A DNA stretch of 64,000 bases from Bacteroidales bacterium. GTDB lineage: Bacteria; Bacteroidota; Bacteroidia; Bacteroidales; DTU049. The notes below the pieces were generated by a model, which was not told the DNA's origin, ran no database searches, and saw only the letters and a program-made list of their open reading frames with translations. The position numbers and the translations under genes are program-made. Below are positions 53,056 to 62,604 of the stretch, piece after piece. The DNA is taken from contig JAOAAK010000032.1 of NCBI GenBank assembly GCA_026418905.1, forward strand, positions 1-64,000. Reading direction: 5' to 3'. Positions within the stretch are counted from its first letter, which is position 1. Each line of letters begins with the position of its first letter.

Positions 53056-54165
53056 ATGAAAACACCATATGAATTTGCACTTCATGCTTATTATTTGTTG
53101 CATCAAATTCCTGAAGCCTCAGGTAATGAAAAAAAAACAGCTAGCACATTACTTCAATTGATTGAAGAGCTAAAGCCCGATATCCTTTTATCACAAGTAG
53201 GCGGCAATGGTATTTTAGCATTGTGGAAAGGAAATAGTTCGCTAAATCCAATCATTTTGCGATGCGAAATGGATGCTGTCTATTCCCTAGAAGAGGAAAA
53301 ATACTTACACCTTTGTGGTCATGATGGACATATGGCTACTATGCTTGGAGTAGCTTGTTACTTTCGTAGCAATAGCACTACGTTCAAGAGACCGTGGGGT
53401 ATATTATTTCAACCATCCGAAGAAAATGGAAAAGGAGCTCAACTTATTATACAAAGCGGTATTTTAGAACAATACAAACCTCACTGCATGATTGGTTTTC
53501 ATAATATTCCCGAATATCCACTTGGGCAAATTATTTCTAAACCTAATTATTTCAGTGCCACGGTCAAAAGCTTTTCAATCCAGTTAAATTGCTTTGCCAC
53601 ACATGCATCCCAATCACCAAAACAAACATTGCTTGATGCTATCTTTTATCTTCATGAGGGTTTAAAAGGATTATGCTACGAAGATAATTTCAATTTCTTT
53701 AATTATACGCCAATTTGCATTGAAATGGGATCGTTGCATTATGGTGTAGTTCCTTCGAAAGCGTTTTACCATATTACACTACGAGGATCTTCACCCGAAC
53801 TGCTTGAAAATAAATTAAATGCATTTTATGGTCTATTACAAAGTGCATCTAATAGTTTTGGTTTTCATATCAACTATGAGGTTGTAGAGTACTTTCCTCC
53901 AATATCTAATGATTTATCATTATATCGTTTGCTAAAAGAAACAGCAAAAGAAATGAATTATCAGTTTATCGAGTCTCATAAACCTTTTCCGTGGGGAGAA
54001 GATATGGGCTATTTTGCTCAATATTTTCCAACTTGCTTTTTTTGTTTAGGTAGCGGAACGGATAAATCTTTACACACGAAGGAATTTTACTATCCTGAGC
54101 TTCTTCTTCACAAAGGAATCATTTTTTTGGTGTCTTTGATAAAGAAAATGGAAAAAGAATTATAA
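53056..54165 (+). CDS. M20 family amidohydrolase
   Basis: Metal-dependent hydrolase of N-acyl amino acids or peptides, 369 residues. Metal ligands: RCEMDAVY and HLCGHDGHMATML (CGHDGH), EENGKGAQLI, GFHNIPEYPLGQI, and a C-terminal His in SLHTKEF. The dimerisation domain lies between. This pattern fits the IAA-amino acid hydrolase/hippurate hydrolase group. The ATG at 53056 is preceded by a TTG one codon upstream, which I reject as start. Substrate unknown. Confidence 0.92.
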   Translation: MKTPYEFALHAYYLLHQIPEASGNEKKTASTLLQLIEELKPDILLSQVGGNGILALWKGNSSLNPIILRCEMDAVYSLEEEKYLHLCGHDGHMATMLGVACYFRSNSTTFKRPWGILFQPSEENGKGAQLIIQSGILEQYKPHCMIGFHNIPEYPLGQIISKPNYFSATVKSFSIQLNCFATHASQSPKQTLLDAIFYLHEGLKGLCYEDNFNFFNYTPICIEMGSLHYGVVPSKAFYHITLRGSSPELLENKLNAFYGLLQSASNSFGFHINYEVVEYFPPISNDLSLYRLLKETAKEMNYQFIESHKPFPWGEDMGYFAQYFPTCFFCLGSGTDKSLHTKEFYYPELLLHKGIIFLVSLIKKMEKEL

Positions 54166-54170
54166 AAACC

Positions 54171-54743
54171 TCAATTGAGTTGTGGATCAGAGGGTAGAAA
54201 AGTCCAAAAAAGATAGTCCTTACCAAGATGATATATCATCCTTTTCCATAAATCATGAGGAGGAATCGAAAGAAGCTGATCAAGATTGGGAGGGATGACA
54301 ACTGCCCATGTATTTTCTTGTAATTCTCTTTCTAATTGCCCTGGTCCCCAACCACTATAACCCATAAAAAAGCGATATTCATTCTCTTTTAACTTTCCCC
54401 CCTCTAGAGCATCAAAAAAATCATTGACATTACCGCCCCAGTAGAGAGAACCTCCTATATTCATTCCTCCACGTATGATGTCAGGTCTCCTATGAATAAA
54501 AAAGATACTTTTCGGATCAACCGGCCCGCCAAAATAAATATCAAGTTTTATTCCAAGAGCATCAAATAAATCACTCTGAACACCTTTAAGCATTTTATTT
54601 AAAATAACACCAAAACTTCCTTCATCGTTATGTTCGATCAATAAAACAGTTGTGCGATGAAAGTATTTGTCTTGCAAAAGTGGTTCTGCAACCAAAATTC
54701 TCCCTGTTAAAGGTTTGATGGAGTTGAACTTGATTTCGAACAT
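54171..54743 (-). CDS. YqgE/AlgH family protein (UPF0301)
   Basis: A 190-residue protein with GRILVAEPLLQDKYFHRTTVLLIEHNDEGSFGVILNK split over the family's first block, then VYFGGPVDP-like DIYFGGPVDPKSIFFIHR, and MGYSGWGPGQLERELQENTWAVV. All are hallmarks of YqgE. The family has no firmly established function; AlgH was named for effects on alginate regulation. It is convergent with the M20 gene. Confidence 0.93.
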   Translation of the reverse strand: MFEIKFNSIKPLTGRILVAEPLLQDKYFHRTTVLLIEHNDEGSFGVILNKMLKGVQSDLFDALGIKLDIYFGGPVDPKSIFFIHRRPDIIRGGMNIGGSLYWGGNVNDFFDALEGGKLKENEYRFFMGYSGWGPGQLERELQENTWAVVIPPNLDQLLSIPPHDLWKRMIYHLGKDYLFWTFLPSDPQLN

Positions 54744-54759
54744 TTCAGCGTTTCTTTTA

Positions 54760-54767
54760 TATATTTG
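54760..54767 (+). promoter_or_regulatory. -7 element of the murL-like gene
   Basis: TATATTTG ends 39 bases before the ATG at 54807. The frame's upstream TTG at 54765 lies inside this element, so it is not the start codon. Confidence 0.5.
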
Positions 54768-54806
54768 ACGTTAAAAATTAACAAAAGTTATTCCAATCAC
54801 AAAAAA

Positions 54807-56183
54807 ATGAAAAATTTTACATTTCTCGCCCTACGTAACAAGTATCCAGATTTTTACTTCACTGATTTTTCTTTTTCTTGGACTAATAAAAAAACTCTAC
54901 AACTTAAATATAGTTATGCCATTCCACCTGACTGGGAGTTTAACCCGGAAGTCCGAATTACTTTCGGCGACAATCTAAGCATGCAAGATATCCACTTGGA
55001 GGTTTTTGTTAAAGCTATTGGGATGATAGAACTTATAAGTTACTGGAAAGCTACCTGTTCACCCAATGTCTACTTGGCTCCATTAAAACTTCTGCCTGAA
55101 GAAATAGATTTTTGGTTAACCGTCTTCTATTATGGTCTGGGTGAGTTTTTTTACAAAAACAACATAACCACATCCCAAGAGGATTTCTTGAATTTTAAAG
55201 TATCTACTCTCAAAAAAAAACATATTTTCGAGTACCCATTTGAGGATAATAAAATAATTGTTCCTATAGGTGGAGGAAAAGATTCCATTGTAACATTGTC
55301 CATTCTTAAAAAACATGGTTATGAAGTCATACCATTTGTTGTAAATCCATCTGAAACAACTAAAAATATTCTTCGTCTAGCAGGTTACTCTGAAAAGGAT
55401 AGTGTTTTCGTTCACAGAGAAATTGACCATCGTCTCTATATCATGAACGAACGTGGATATCTCAATGGTCACATTCCATTTAGTGCTGTTCTGGCCTTTT
55501 ATTCTATCATGATTGCAGCAATGGTTAAAGCACGTCATATTGCTCTCTCCAACGAAAGTAGTGCCAATGAAAGTACCATCCCCGGCACTCTCATTAACCA
55601 CCAGTATTCAAAAACGTTTCATTTTGAGAAGATATTTAGAACATATGTCCATAACCACATGTCTCCTACCTCAAATTACTTTTCTTTTTTAAGACCTTTG
55701 AATGAATTACAAATTGCAGCACTATTTTCACAAATGCCGGAGTTTCATGCAGTCTTTAGAAGTTGCAATGCCGGAAGCAAGAAAGGTATTTGGTGTAATG
55801 AATGTCCGAAATGTCTCTTCACACATATCATTCTCTCTCCCTTTTTAGAACCTTCATACATACGCAATAATATAGGATTACACACCTTTGACAATGAAAA
55901 TCTAAGCCAAGAATTACTTCAACTGATAGGTCAAACCGAAGAAAAACCTTTTGAATGCGTAGGCACCATGGACGAAGTCAAAACTGCTTTAGCTTTTATT
56001 TTACAATATCGATTTGATGGAAAACAATTACCTGTTCTACTTGATAAAGTCGCTAGATTTATATCTTTTGAAAAATCCCAAGATATTAATCATTTTTTGA
56101 AGCAATTCAACCCTGAACATTTTTTAGAGAAACCATTTGAAAACATTCTTCGTCATGAATTGGAACAACTTTCAATTTACTGA
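54807..56183 (+). CDS. murL: MurL-like UDP-MurNAc-L-Ala-L-Glu epimerase
   Basis: A 458-residue protein that fits MurL, the enzyme of Xanthomonas that epimerises the L-Glu of UDP-MurNAc-L-Ala-L-Glu to D-Glu using ATP. The N-terminal part has FTFLALRNKYPDFYF. The nucleotide site is IVPIGGGKDSIVTL (GGGKDS at 155-160), as in the PP-loop/alpha-hydrolase fold. SNESSANESTIPG and a triple-Cys cluster C330-x2-C333-x2-C336 (WCNECPKCLF) follow, as in MurL. The strongest support is the overlap by 29 bases with a MurD-type ligase. The identification is from memory of the family; function in this organism is untested. Confidence 0.78.
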   Translation: MKNFTFLALRNKYPDFYFTDFSFSWTNKKTLQLKYSYAIPPDWEFNPEVRITFGDNLSMQDIHLEVFVKAIGMIELISYWKATCSPNVYLAPLKLLPEEIDFWLTVFYYGLGEFFYKNNITTSQEDFLNFKVSTLKKKHIFEYPFEDNKIIVPIGGGKDSIVTLSILKKHGYEVIPFVVNPSETTKNILRLAGYSEKDSVFVHREIDHRLYIMNERGYLNGHIPFSAVLAFYSIMIAAMVKARHIALSNESSANESTIPGTLINHQYSKTFHFEKIFRTYVHNHMSPTSNYFSFLRPLNELQIAALFSQMPEFHAVFRSCNAGSKKGIWCNECPKCLFTHIILSPFLEPSYIRNNIGLHTFDNENLSQELLQLIGQTEEKPFECVGTMDEVKTALAFILQYRFDGKQLPVLLDKVARFISFEKSQDINHFLKQFNPEHFLEKPFENILRHELEQLSIY

Positions 56184-57522
56184 AACTTTTAATCACGTTC
56201 GTATTCTTATTGCAGGTTTTGGTAAGGAAGGTATAAGTACTTATCATTTTTTAACAAAATATTGCAAACCCAAAAATATTTTTATCACCGACGACAATCC
56301 ATCCATAACAAAAGGATTTAATATTCCTTATATTCCCTTTTCGGAATTTTCGAACATATCATCGAACATTGATCTGATCATCAAATCTCCTGGTTATCCA
56401 TTAAGACAACTCCATGTTTTTCCGCCAGAAAAAATAACATCACAGACCGATTTATTCCTTCGATGGTTCCACTCAAAAACCATCGGAATTACTGGAACTA
56501 AAGGTAAAAGTACTATAAGCTCCTTGATCTATCACATTATCAACGGAAACGGTAAATCGGTCTTGCTTGCTGGAAACATAGGTATTCCTGTGTTTGATTT
56601 GTTTGAAAAAGATGAGCCTGAATGGGTTGTATTAGAACTTTCAGCCAATCAACTTGAAATCATTCATCGTTCACCCCATATTGCTTTGCTCAATAATATT
56701 TACGAAGAGCATTTAGATTATTTTGGAAGTTTTGAAAGCTATGCTAAAGCTAAAAGTAACATTTTGCTTTATCAGAGTTCTATGGATTATGCCCTTATTC
56801 ATTACTCACTCAAAAATTTTTCCGTTGTACCCATGATTCAAAGCAATCTTTTGGCATATGGGTATCCTTGTTGTTTTAGTTCTACACCAGGTATAGCTTT
56901 GGATGAGAAAAATTTTATTTTTTATAACAATCTCTTAAGCAAAAAAATTATTCCTTTCCAAAAAGACATCATTCCTTTGGTTGGAAAACACAACCTCGAA
57001 AACATAAGTGGTGCATTACTGGCTTGTCACTTAGTTGGAATTTCGTTTGAAACGGCTATTGAATCCATCTATACCTTTAAACCCTTACCACACAGACTTG
57101 AAAAAGTTGGAACTTTTCGTGGCATTACCTTCATCAATGACTCCATTTCCACCATTCCTCAAGCAACCATCCATGCACTGACATCACTTCATAACGTCCA
57201 TACTCTTATCTTGGGCGGATACGATCGTGGTATTGATTATCACATTCTAATTGATTATTTTTTGCAATATCCCAATCAACCTGCAACTATTATTCTCTTA
57301 GGTCAGGTAGGAATTAAACTGCAAGAATACTTTAAAAAATTTATGATTCCGCAATCATATTACTTTGCAAACAATATGGAGGAAGCTGTGAAGCTTGCTT
57401 ACGAACACACGCCCGCAGGAAAAGTTTGTCTATTATCCCCCGCTGCTTCATCGTATGATCAATTCAAGAACTTTGAAGACAGAGGCAACCAATTTAAAGA
57501 ATGGTGCATAAAACTTATGTAA
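56155..57522 (+). CDS. UDP-MurNAc-L-Ala glutamate ligase (MurD, probably MurD2 type)
   Basis: Adds glutamate to UDP-MurNAc-L-Ala; next to MurL it is probably the L-Glu-using MurD2 form. The 455-residue ligase has an N-terminal Rossmann domain (VRILIAGFGKEGISTYHFL), the P-loop IGITGTKGKSTISSLIYHI (residues 110-128), LAGNIGIPVFDLF, VLELSANQLE, NIYEEHLDYFGSFESYAKAK, LPHRLEKVGTFRGITFINDSIST and LLSPAASSYDQFKNFEDRG. All Mur ligase motifs are present. I took the ATG at 56155; an alternative TTG lies six codons upstream. L- or D-Glu specificity cannot be read from sequence. Confidence 0.85.
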   Translation: MNWNNFQFTETFNHVRILIAGFGKEGISTYHFLTKYCKPKNIFITDDNPSITKGFNIPYIPFSEFSNISSNIDLIIKSPGYPLRQLHVFPPEKITSQTDLFLRWFHSKTIGITGTKGKSTISSLIYHIINGNGKSVLLAGNIGIPVFDLFEKDEPEWVVLELSANQLEIIHRSPHIALLNNIYEEHLDYFGSFESYAKAKSNILLYQSSMDYALIHYSLKNFSVVPMIQSNLLAYGYPCCFSSTPGIALDEKNFIFYNNLLSKKIIPFQKDIIPLVGKHNLENISGALLACHLVGISFETAIESIYTFKPLPHRLEKVGTFRGITFINDSISTIPQATIHALTSLHNVHTLILGGYDRGIDYHILIDYFLQYPNQPATIILLGQVGIKLQEYFKKFMIPQSYYFANNMEEAVKLAYEHTPAGKVCLLSPAASSYDQFKNFEDRGNQFKEWCIKLM

Positions 57523-57589
57523 AATATTTAAAACTAATTTGCTTTTTGTTTTTTAATGTTGTATATTTACCAAAAAAATTTTTAGTCAT

Positions 57590-58438
57590 ATGAAAAAATA
57601 TCTATTTTTATTCATTTTAGTAGTTTTTTGTAAACCTCATCCCTTTTTTGCTATTGATTCATTACGTGTTCTTTACAGAAACTTTTACCAGCTTCAGGTC
57701 AAACAAAAAGAACTCCAAGAACAAATAAAAAATTTAAATAAGCTGACAGATTCAATGATGACCAATGATGAAAAACAATTTAACATAATCCAGCAGGAAC
57801 TAAATGCTCAAAAAAAACAAACGGAAGAATTCAACGCACTTATCAATCAGAACAAAGCAAATGACAAAACTCTTCAACTGATGTGGATACTGACACTTTT
57901 AGCACTCCTTCTTTTTATTGTTTTGATGGTAATAATCTTTTTGAGTTTTCGCAAAAGAAACAAGGAACTAAAAAATGATTTAAAAGCTGCGATAGAGGAA
58001 TTTCAGAAAAAATTTACTTCACTTTCTTCAAGCGTAAACGAGGATTTGCAAAAAATTCAGCAAAATTTAACTGCCGAACTCACTACAGCAAAAAATTTCT
58101 TTGAAGAATTCAAAGCTAAAATAGTAACCGATATACATCAACTCACAGAAAAACATGTCCAGGATATTGAAAAACTGCAAAGCGAACTTCTTCGTTTACA
58201 AAACGAAGGAAAAGAACAATGGAATGCACTGAAAAATGAAATCGAACTGTGGCAAGCAGGATTCAAAAAAGAGCTCCAACAATACGAAGCCTCATTAACA
58301 AACTTGCAAGAAGAGTCTCGAAATGGTTTGAATAAAATTGAGTCTTTTGTTCATCAAACTAAAAATTACCTTGAAGATGAATTGAAAAAACTTTTAAATC
58401 AATTTGAGAAATTCAACACTGAGGAAAAAAAGTCATAA
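57590..58438 (+). CDS. membrane-anchored coiled-coil protein of unknown function
   Basis: A 282-residue protein. A signal peptide or first helix (KKYLFLFILVVFCKPHPFFA) is followed by a periplasmic coiled coil (FYQLQVKQKELQEQIKNLNK), one strong membrane helix near residues 98-118 (LMWILTLLALLLFIVLMVI), and a long Lys/Glu/Gln-rich coiled coil to the end (cytoplasmic). No enzyme motif. The placement between mur genes suggests, without proof, a link to the cell envelope. Lys/Glu repeats make it difficult to assign to a family. Confidence 0.72.
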   Translation: MKKYLFLFILVVFCKPHPFFAIDSLRVLYRNFYQLQVKQKELQEQIKNLNKLTDSMMTNDEKQFNIIQQELNAQKKQTEEFNALINQNKANDKTLQLMWILTLLALLLFIVLMVIIFLSFRKRNKELKNDLKAAIEEFQKKFTSLSSSVNEDLQKIQQNLTAELTTAKNFFEEFKAKIVTDIHQLTEKHVQDIEKLQSELLRLQNEGKEQWNALKNEIELWQAGFKKELQQYEASLTNLQEESRNGLNKIESFVHQTKNYLEDELKKLLNQFEKFNTEEKKS

Positions 58439-58444
58439 GAAACA

Positions 58445-60937
58445 TCATTCGATATACACTCGTTTAACGCGTCGACTGATAGTAGTGAAAATTTCATAAG
58501 GTATTGTTCCTAGAATTTGAGACAATTCGATGACAGAACGATGGGTACCAAAGATTTCTGCTTCATCTCCCGGGGCAACATGAGGAAGATGTGTGACATC
58601 GATGAATGTTGTATCCATGCAAATATCTCCAATAATAGGTGCTTCTTTTCCATGTATGTAAACCTTCCATTGTTCATTTCCAAGCTTTCTGTTCAATCCA
58701 TCTGCATACCCTATAGAGAGAATGGCAATTTTACGAAGTTTGTTCGATATTGCACGTCTATTATATCCGATAGATTCACCTGGTGGAATATTTTTGATTT
58801 GTACAATAGGAGCTTTCAACACAAGAACTGGCTGCAGATCATTATAGACATCTTTCACCAGCGTAACGCCAAGCAAGGAGATGCCAAGTCGCACCATATC
58901 CATCGACATTTCGGGAAAACGAATGGAAGCAGCCGAATTGCATATATGTTTTAGAAACGGATAACCTAATGTTTTCTCCAATCGCTCCACAATATTTTGA
59001 AAAACGCCATATTGTTGTCTTGTAAAATCATCATGCTGAGGATCGTCGGCTGCAGAAAAATGAGAAAATACAGAAGCAACTTTCAGTTGAGGATTTGAAA
59101 CTAGTAATTTTAAAAGTTCTGAAAGTTGATCTTGAGTAAAACCCAAGCGATGCATTCCTGTATCAAATTTTAAATGTATTGAAATGGATTTATCTAACTC
59201 TATCATTTGATTTCGAGTAAAATTGATTAAAGCATGTAAAATGTGAAAATCGTAGATTTCAACCTCCAAATCATGCTGTAATATATCGAAAAAGTCATTT
59301 TCAGCAGGTTCCATGATCATAATGGGTAATTTAATTCCAGCCCTTCTTAACTCAATTCCCTCATCAGTATAAGCTACTGCAATGTAATGTACGTTACGCT
59401 TCGAGAGAAAACGAGCTATTTCGATACTTCCACCTCCATACCCAAAGGCTTTCATCATAGCCATAATCCGTACACCAGCTGGTAATTTTTTTCTTATTAT
59501 TTCCAAATTATGAGCAATGGCCTGTAAATGGATTTCCAATCTAGTCTTTAAAAGCTTTTCTTCAAGCAAAGCACTTATGCGTTCAAATCCGAAAGAACGA
59601 GCAGCCTTGAGCAAAATAACTTCATCGTGAAAAGAATCTCGGCAAATTGTTTTAAGAAAGTCTTCCGTACGTCCATAATGTTCAAAAAAACAATCATGAA
59701 TGGGTTTAAATTGTTGTAATTGTTCTCCGATGGCAATAAGTCTATGAACTCCAGCTTTTTGAAGATGCCTTTGCAAAAATTCATGAAACTCTTTGATTTC
59801 AATACCTGTTTGAAAAATATCTGAAATAATTACTGTTTTTTTTCTATTTTCAAATCTAGAGAGTACATCAAATGCTATAGTCATCGAATTCAAATCGGCG
59901 TTATACGTATCGTTGATGATAATGCAGTTGTTTCTTCCTTCTTTAACCTCCAAGCGCATCTCCACAGGTTCTAGCTTGAATATTTCTTCTTGCAACTGCT
60001 CGTGAGAAAATCCCAGTTTCCTGAGCAACACGTAAACATGAAAAATGTTTTCAAATGAACCTTGATCGGAAAAAGGAATAGACAACGTATGAACATTATT
60101 TTCAAACCTGAATAAAACCTTGCACCTAAATGCTTCAGTACTAATGCTTAAAATTTCACATATGTCGGATTCTTTATGTCCCCACGAAACACGTCTATCA
60201 TTTTCAATTCCTAACCAATCTAATGCATTTTCAATTTCTTTATATGAAGATCGGTAAACAATCAAATGTGCATCTTTGAAAAGAAAAGCTTTTTCACGTG
60301 CTTTTTCTTCAAGTGAAGTAAAGTTAGCCTGATGAGCCGTTCCGATATTGGTAAAAATACCAATTTGAGGTTCTAGAATTTTTTGAAGTTTCTGCATCTC
60401 TCCAGGTTGAGAAATACCGGCCTCAAAAATACCATAGGTATAGTTCTTACCATGAGCCATCAATACCGATAATGGTACTCCAATTTGGCTGTTATAGCTT
60501 GCCGGACTTCGAAAAATATGCTTCTTTGTGATAGAGCCCAGAATTTGAAAAAGCCATTCTTTGACTACTGTTTTGCCATTGCTGCCAGTGATGGCGACGA
60601 TAGGGAAATCAAATCGAGAACGAAAATAGATAGCTAATTCCTGTAAAGCTTCGATAGTATCAGAAACGACAAAAAAATTAATATCCTCAAACGATGATGA
60701 TGGGATCTCTTTCTCCACTAAAAATGTTCTGACACCTTTTCGATAAGCTTCATCAATGAAATTATGACCATCATGATGTGGGCCTCGAAGAGCTACAAAT
60801 AAAACGTGAGTAGATTTTTCAGGCAAAGAACGAGTGTCCCACGCTAAATACCGAACTGAGCAATCATGAAGTATTCGATAAGAAATCGGTTTAAGAATGT
60901 TGACTATATCTTCGTGGGCCAAAGTAATTTCGATCAT
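58445..60937 (-). CDS. bifunctional MurF ligase / alanine racemase
   Basis: An 830-residue fusion typical of Bacteroidota. The N-terminal half (about 1-445) is MurF-like: TRSLPEKSTHVLFVALRG, IVAITGSNGKTVVKEWLF, NSQIGVPLSVLMAH, FEAGISQPGEM and CIIINDTYNADLNSMTIAF. The C-terminal half is alanine racemase with the PLP Lys in IMAMMKAFGYGGGSIEIARFL, KFDTGMHRLGF, CNSAASIRFPEM and SIGYADGLNRKLGN. The fused enzyme would make D-Ala and use D-Ala-D-Ala. A separate murF at 34412 makes this fusion the second MurF domain. It overlaps pdxA by four bases. Confidence 0.95.
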   Translation of the reverse strand: MIEITLAHEDIVNILKPISYRILHDCSVRYLAWDTRSLPEKSTHVLFVALRGPHHDGHNFIDEAYRKGVRTFLVEKEIPSSSFEDINFFVVSDTIEALQELAIYFRSRFDFPIVAITGSNGKTVVKEWLFQILGSITKKHIFRSPASYNSQIGVPLSVLMAHGKNYTYGIFEAGISQPGEMQKLQKILEPQIGIFTNIGTAHQANFTSLEEKAREKAFLFKDAHLIVYRSSYKEIENALDWLGIENDRRVSWGHKESDICEILSISTEAFRCKVLFRFENNVHTLSIPFSDQGSFENIFHVYVLLRKLGFSHEQLQEEIFKLEPVEMRLEVKEGRNNCIIINDTYNADLNSMTIAFDVLSRFENRKKTVIISDIFQTGIEIKEFHEFLQRHLQKAGVHRLIAIGEQLQQFKPIHDCFFEHYGRTEDFLKTICRDSFHDEVILLKAARSFGFERISALLEEKLLKTRLEIHLQAIAHNLEIIRKKLPAGVRIMAMMKAFGYGGGSIEIARFLSKRNVHYIAVAYTDEGIELRRAGIKLPIMIMEPAENDFFDILQHDLEVEIYDFHILHALINFTRNQMIELDKSISIHLKFDTGMHRLGFTQDQLSELLKLLVSNPQLKVASVFSHFSAADDPQHDDFTRQQYGVFQNIVERLEKTLGYPFLKHICNSAASIRFPEMSMDMVRLGISLLGVTLVKDVYNDLQPVLVLKAPIVQIKNIPPGESIGYNRRAISNKLRKIAILSIGYADGLNRKLGNEQWKVYIHGKEAPIIGDICMDTTFIDVTHLPHVAPGDEAEIFGTHRSVIELSQILGTIPYEIFTTISRRVKRVYIE

Positions 60938-61962
60938 GACAATTCTGAAGCATTAAGTCTGCGTTGAAAAATTTCTATTCCGAGTAAAATGGCCTTTGTC
61001 AGAGAACGCTCGGAAGCTTTGTTCTGACCAGCTATGTCATAAGCAACTCCATGAGCTGGAGAAGTTCTCACAATAGGTAATCCCATGGTGTAATTAACGC
61101 CTTCCTCCCAACCCAATAATTTAAAAGGAATAAGAGCCTGATCGTGATACATGGCAAGTAAACCATCAAATTGCTTATGACGATAGGAACCAAAAAAACC
61201 ATCTGCTGGGTATGGCCCAAAAACATTCAATTTTGAACTTACAAAGGCAGATTGGATGGCAGGAATGATGATCTCTTTTTCTTCTTGTCCAATAACACCT
61301 CCATCCCCAGCATGGGGATTTAATGAAAGAACTGCTATGTTGGGATTAATAATTCCAAAATCATATAATAGTGATTGGTAAAGTAAATTGATTTTGCTCA
61401 ATATTCTATCAATCGTAATGTGAGAGGAAACCTCTGAAATTGGGACATGTTCAGTTACCAACCCCACCTTCATATGTTCGGATACCATTATCATAAGGTG
61501 ATCTAACACTGAGAATTTCTGGGCAAGATAACCCGTATGCCCACTAAATTCTTTTGAATAAATCTGACATGTTTTTTTATTAAGGGGTGCAGTTATTAAA
61601 ATATCGATTAAGCCTTTCTTGGCATCTTCGATTGCTTGATCTAAAGCCAACAATGCATACTTGCCGGCAATCTCGGTAGCATTTCCTACATCAATTTTAA
61701 TTTATTATTGTGTTAGGTTATATATGTAAATTTTTCCGGGACGAATGGATGATATATCTTTTGTAATATTAATTACATACTCTGGCAAATTGAGTAGTTT
61801 TCTATAGTAAGAAATGGCTCTAGAACTCCCATAAATAACGGGAGTACACAACTCAAGTAACGCAGGATTGGCCAAGGATTTTAGAATAATTTCATAACTG
61901 ATCCCATTAATGTCACCATGGGTGATACCAACAACAGGCAAAGTTTTATTTTTGTTCAACAT
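60934..61962 (-). pseudogene. pdxA: 4-hydroxythreonine-4-phosphate dehydrogenase interrupted by two in-frame TAA codons
   Basis: PdxA makes the aminoacetone precursor of vitamin B6. Residues from the ATG at 61962 read LPVVGITHGDINGISYEIILK and RPGKIYIYNLTQ, then TAA TAA at 61707-61702, then, in the same frame, IKIDVGNATEIAGKYALLALDQ, LITAPLNKKT, GHTGYLAQKF, NPHAGDGG, PADGFFG and YHDQALIPFK, with GLPIVRTSPAHGVAYDIAG near the end. Apart from the two stops the gene is intact over all motifs. From memory, relatives have acidic residues at this place, so GAA to TAA changes at both codons would suffice. It may be a young pseudogene, a sequence error, or two separately translated parts. Confidence 0.85.
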
Positions 61963-62007
61963 ATGGAATTTAATCTCAGGCAAAGGTAGAAAATAAATCT
62001 TTACGGT

Positions 62008-62556
62008 ATGATACGTAAGAAAAAGCCAGAAGAACTAAACCGCCTTAGCATAGATGAATACAAAAGAAAAACGAAAGTTCCTTTTGAAGTTGTGCTGGAT
62101 CAAGTTCGGAGCGAACACAATGTTGGTTCAGTTTTCCGAACATGCGACGCATTTCTTATAGAAAAAATTTACCTTTGCGGTATAACCCCAGTACCTCCTT
62201 CTTCTGGAATCCATAAAACTGCCCTTGGGGCTACAGAATCTGTTGATTACGAATATCACTCTTCAACCAGGAATCTTCTTTTAGAATTACGTAATAAGAA
62301 AAAAATGATTGTAGGTCTTGAACAAGTCAACGATAAAAGTCTTCTTCTCGATCACACTTTTTCTTTTAGATCACCTGAATTGATACTTGTGATTGGTAAT
62401 GAAATGTTTGGTTTATCTGAAGATATTTTGGATCTTTGCGATTATTTTATCGAGATACCACAATTTGGAACAAAGCATTCTCTGAATGTTAGCGTCGCTT
62501 TTGGTATTGTCGCATATGCTTATTTTACAGAATTCTATACCCTATATAAGAAATAA
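62008..62556 (+). CDS. TrmH/SpoU family RNA methyltransferase
   Basis: 2'-O-methyltransferase of the SPOUT class acting on tRNA or rRNA, 182 residues. VLDQVRSEHNVGSVFRTCDAF is motif 1, ILVIGNEMFGLSEDILDLCD motif 2, and IEIPQFGTKHSLNVSVAFGIVAY motif 3 with the knot residues. The short length with no added domain resembles single-domain TrmH-like enzymes. Which RNA it modifies is not known. It is divergent from pdxA, 45 bases away. Confidence 0.93.
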   Translation: MIRKKKPEELNRLSIDEYKRKTKVPFEVVLDQVRSEHNVGSVFRTCDAFLIEKIYLCGITPVPPSSGIHKTALGATESVDYEYHSSTRNLLLELRNKKKMIVGLEQVNDKSLLLDHTFSFRSPELILVIGNEMFGLSEDILDLCDYFIEIPQFGTKHSLNVSVAFGIVAYAYFTEFYTLYKK

Positions 62557-62561
62557 TTTTT

Positions 62562-62591
62562 TTGGGTGAATAAAAAAAAATATTATTTTTG
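62562..62591 (+). promoter_or_regulatory. promoter of the OmpA/TPR lipoprotein gene
   Basis: TTG at 62562-62564, exactly 19 bases, then TATTTTTG at 62584-62591, 13 bases before the ATG at 62605. A full match to the Bacteroidota consensus. Confidence 0.75.
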
Positions 62592-62604
62592 CCAACAATA
62601 AAAC

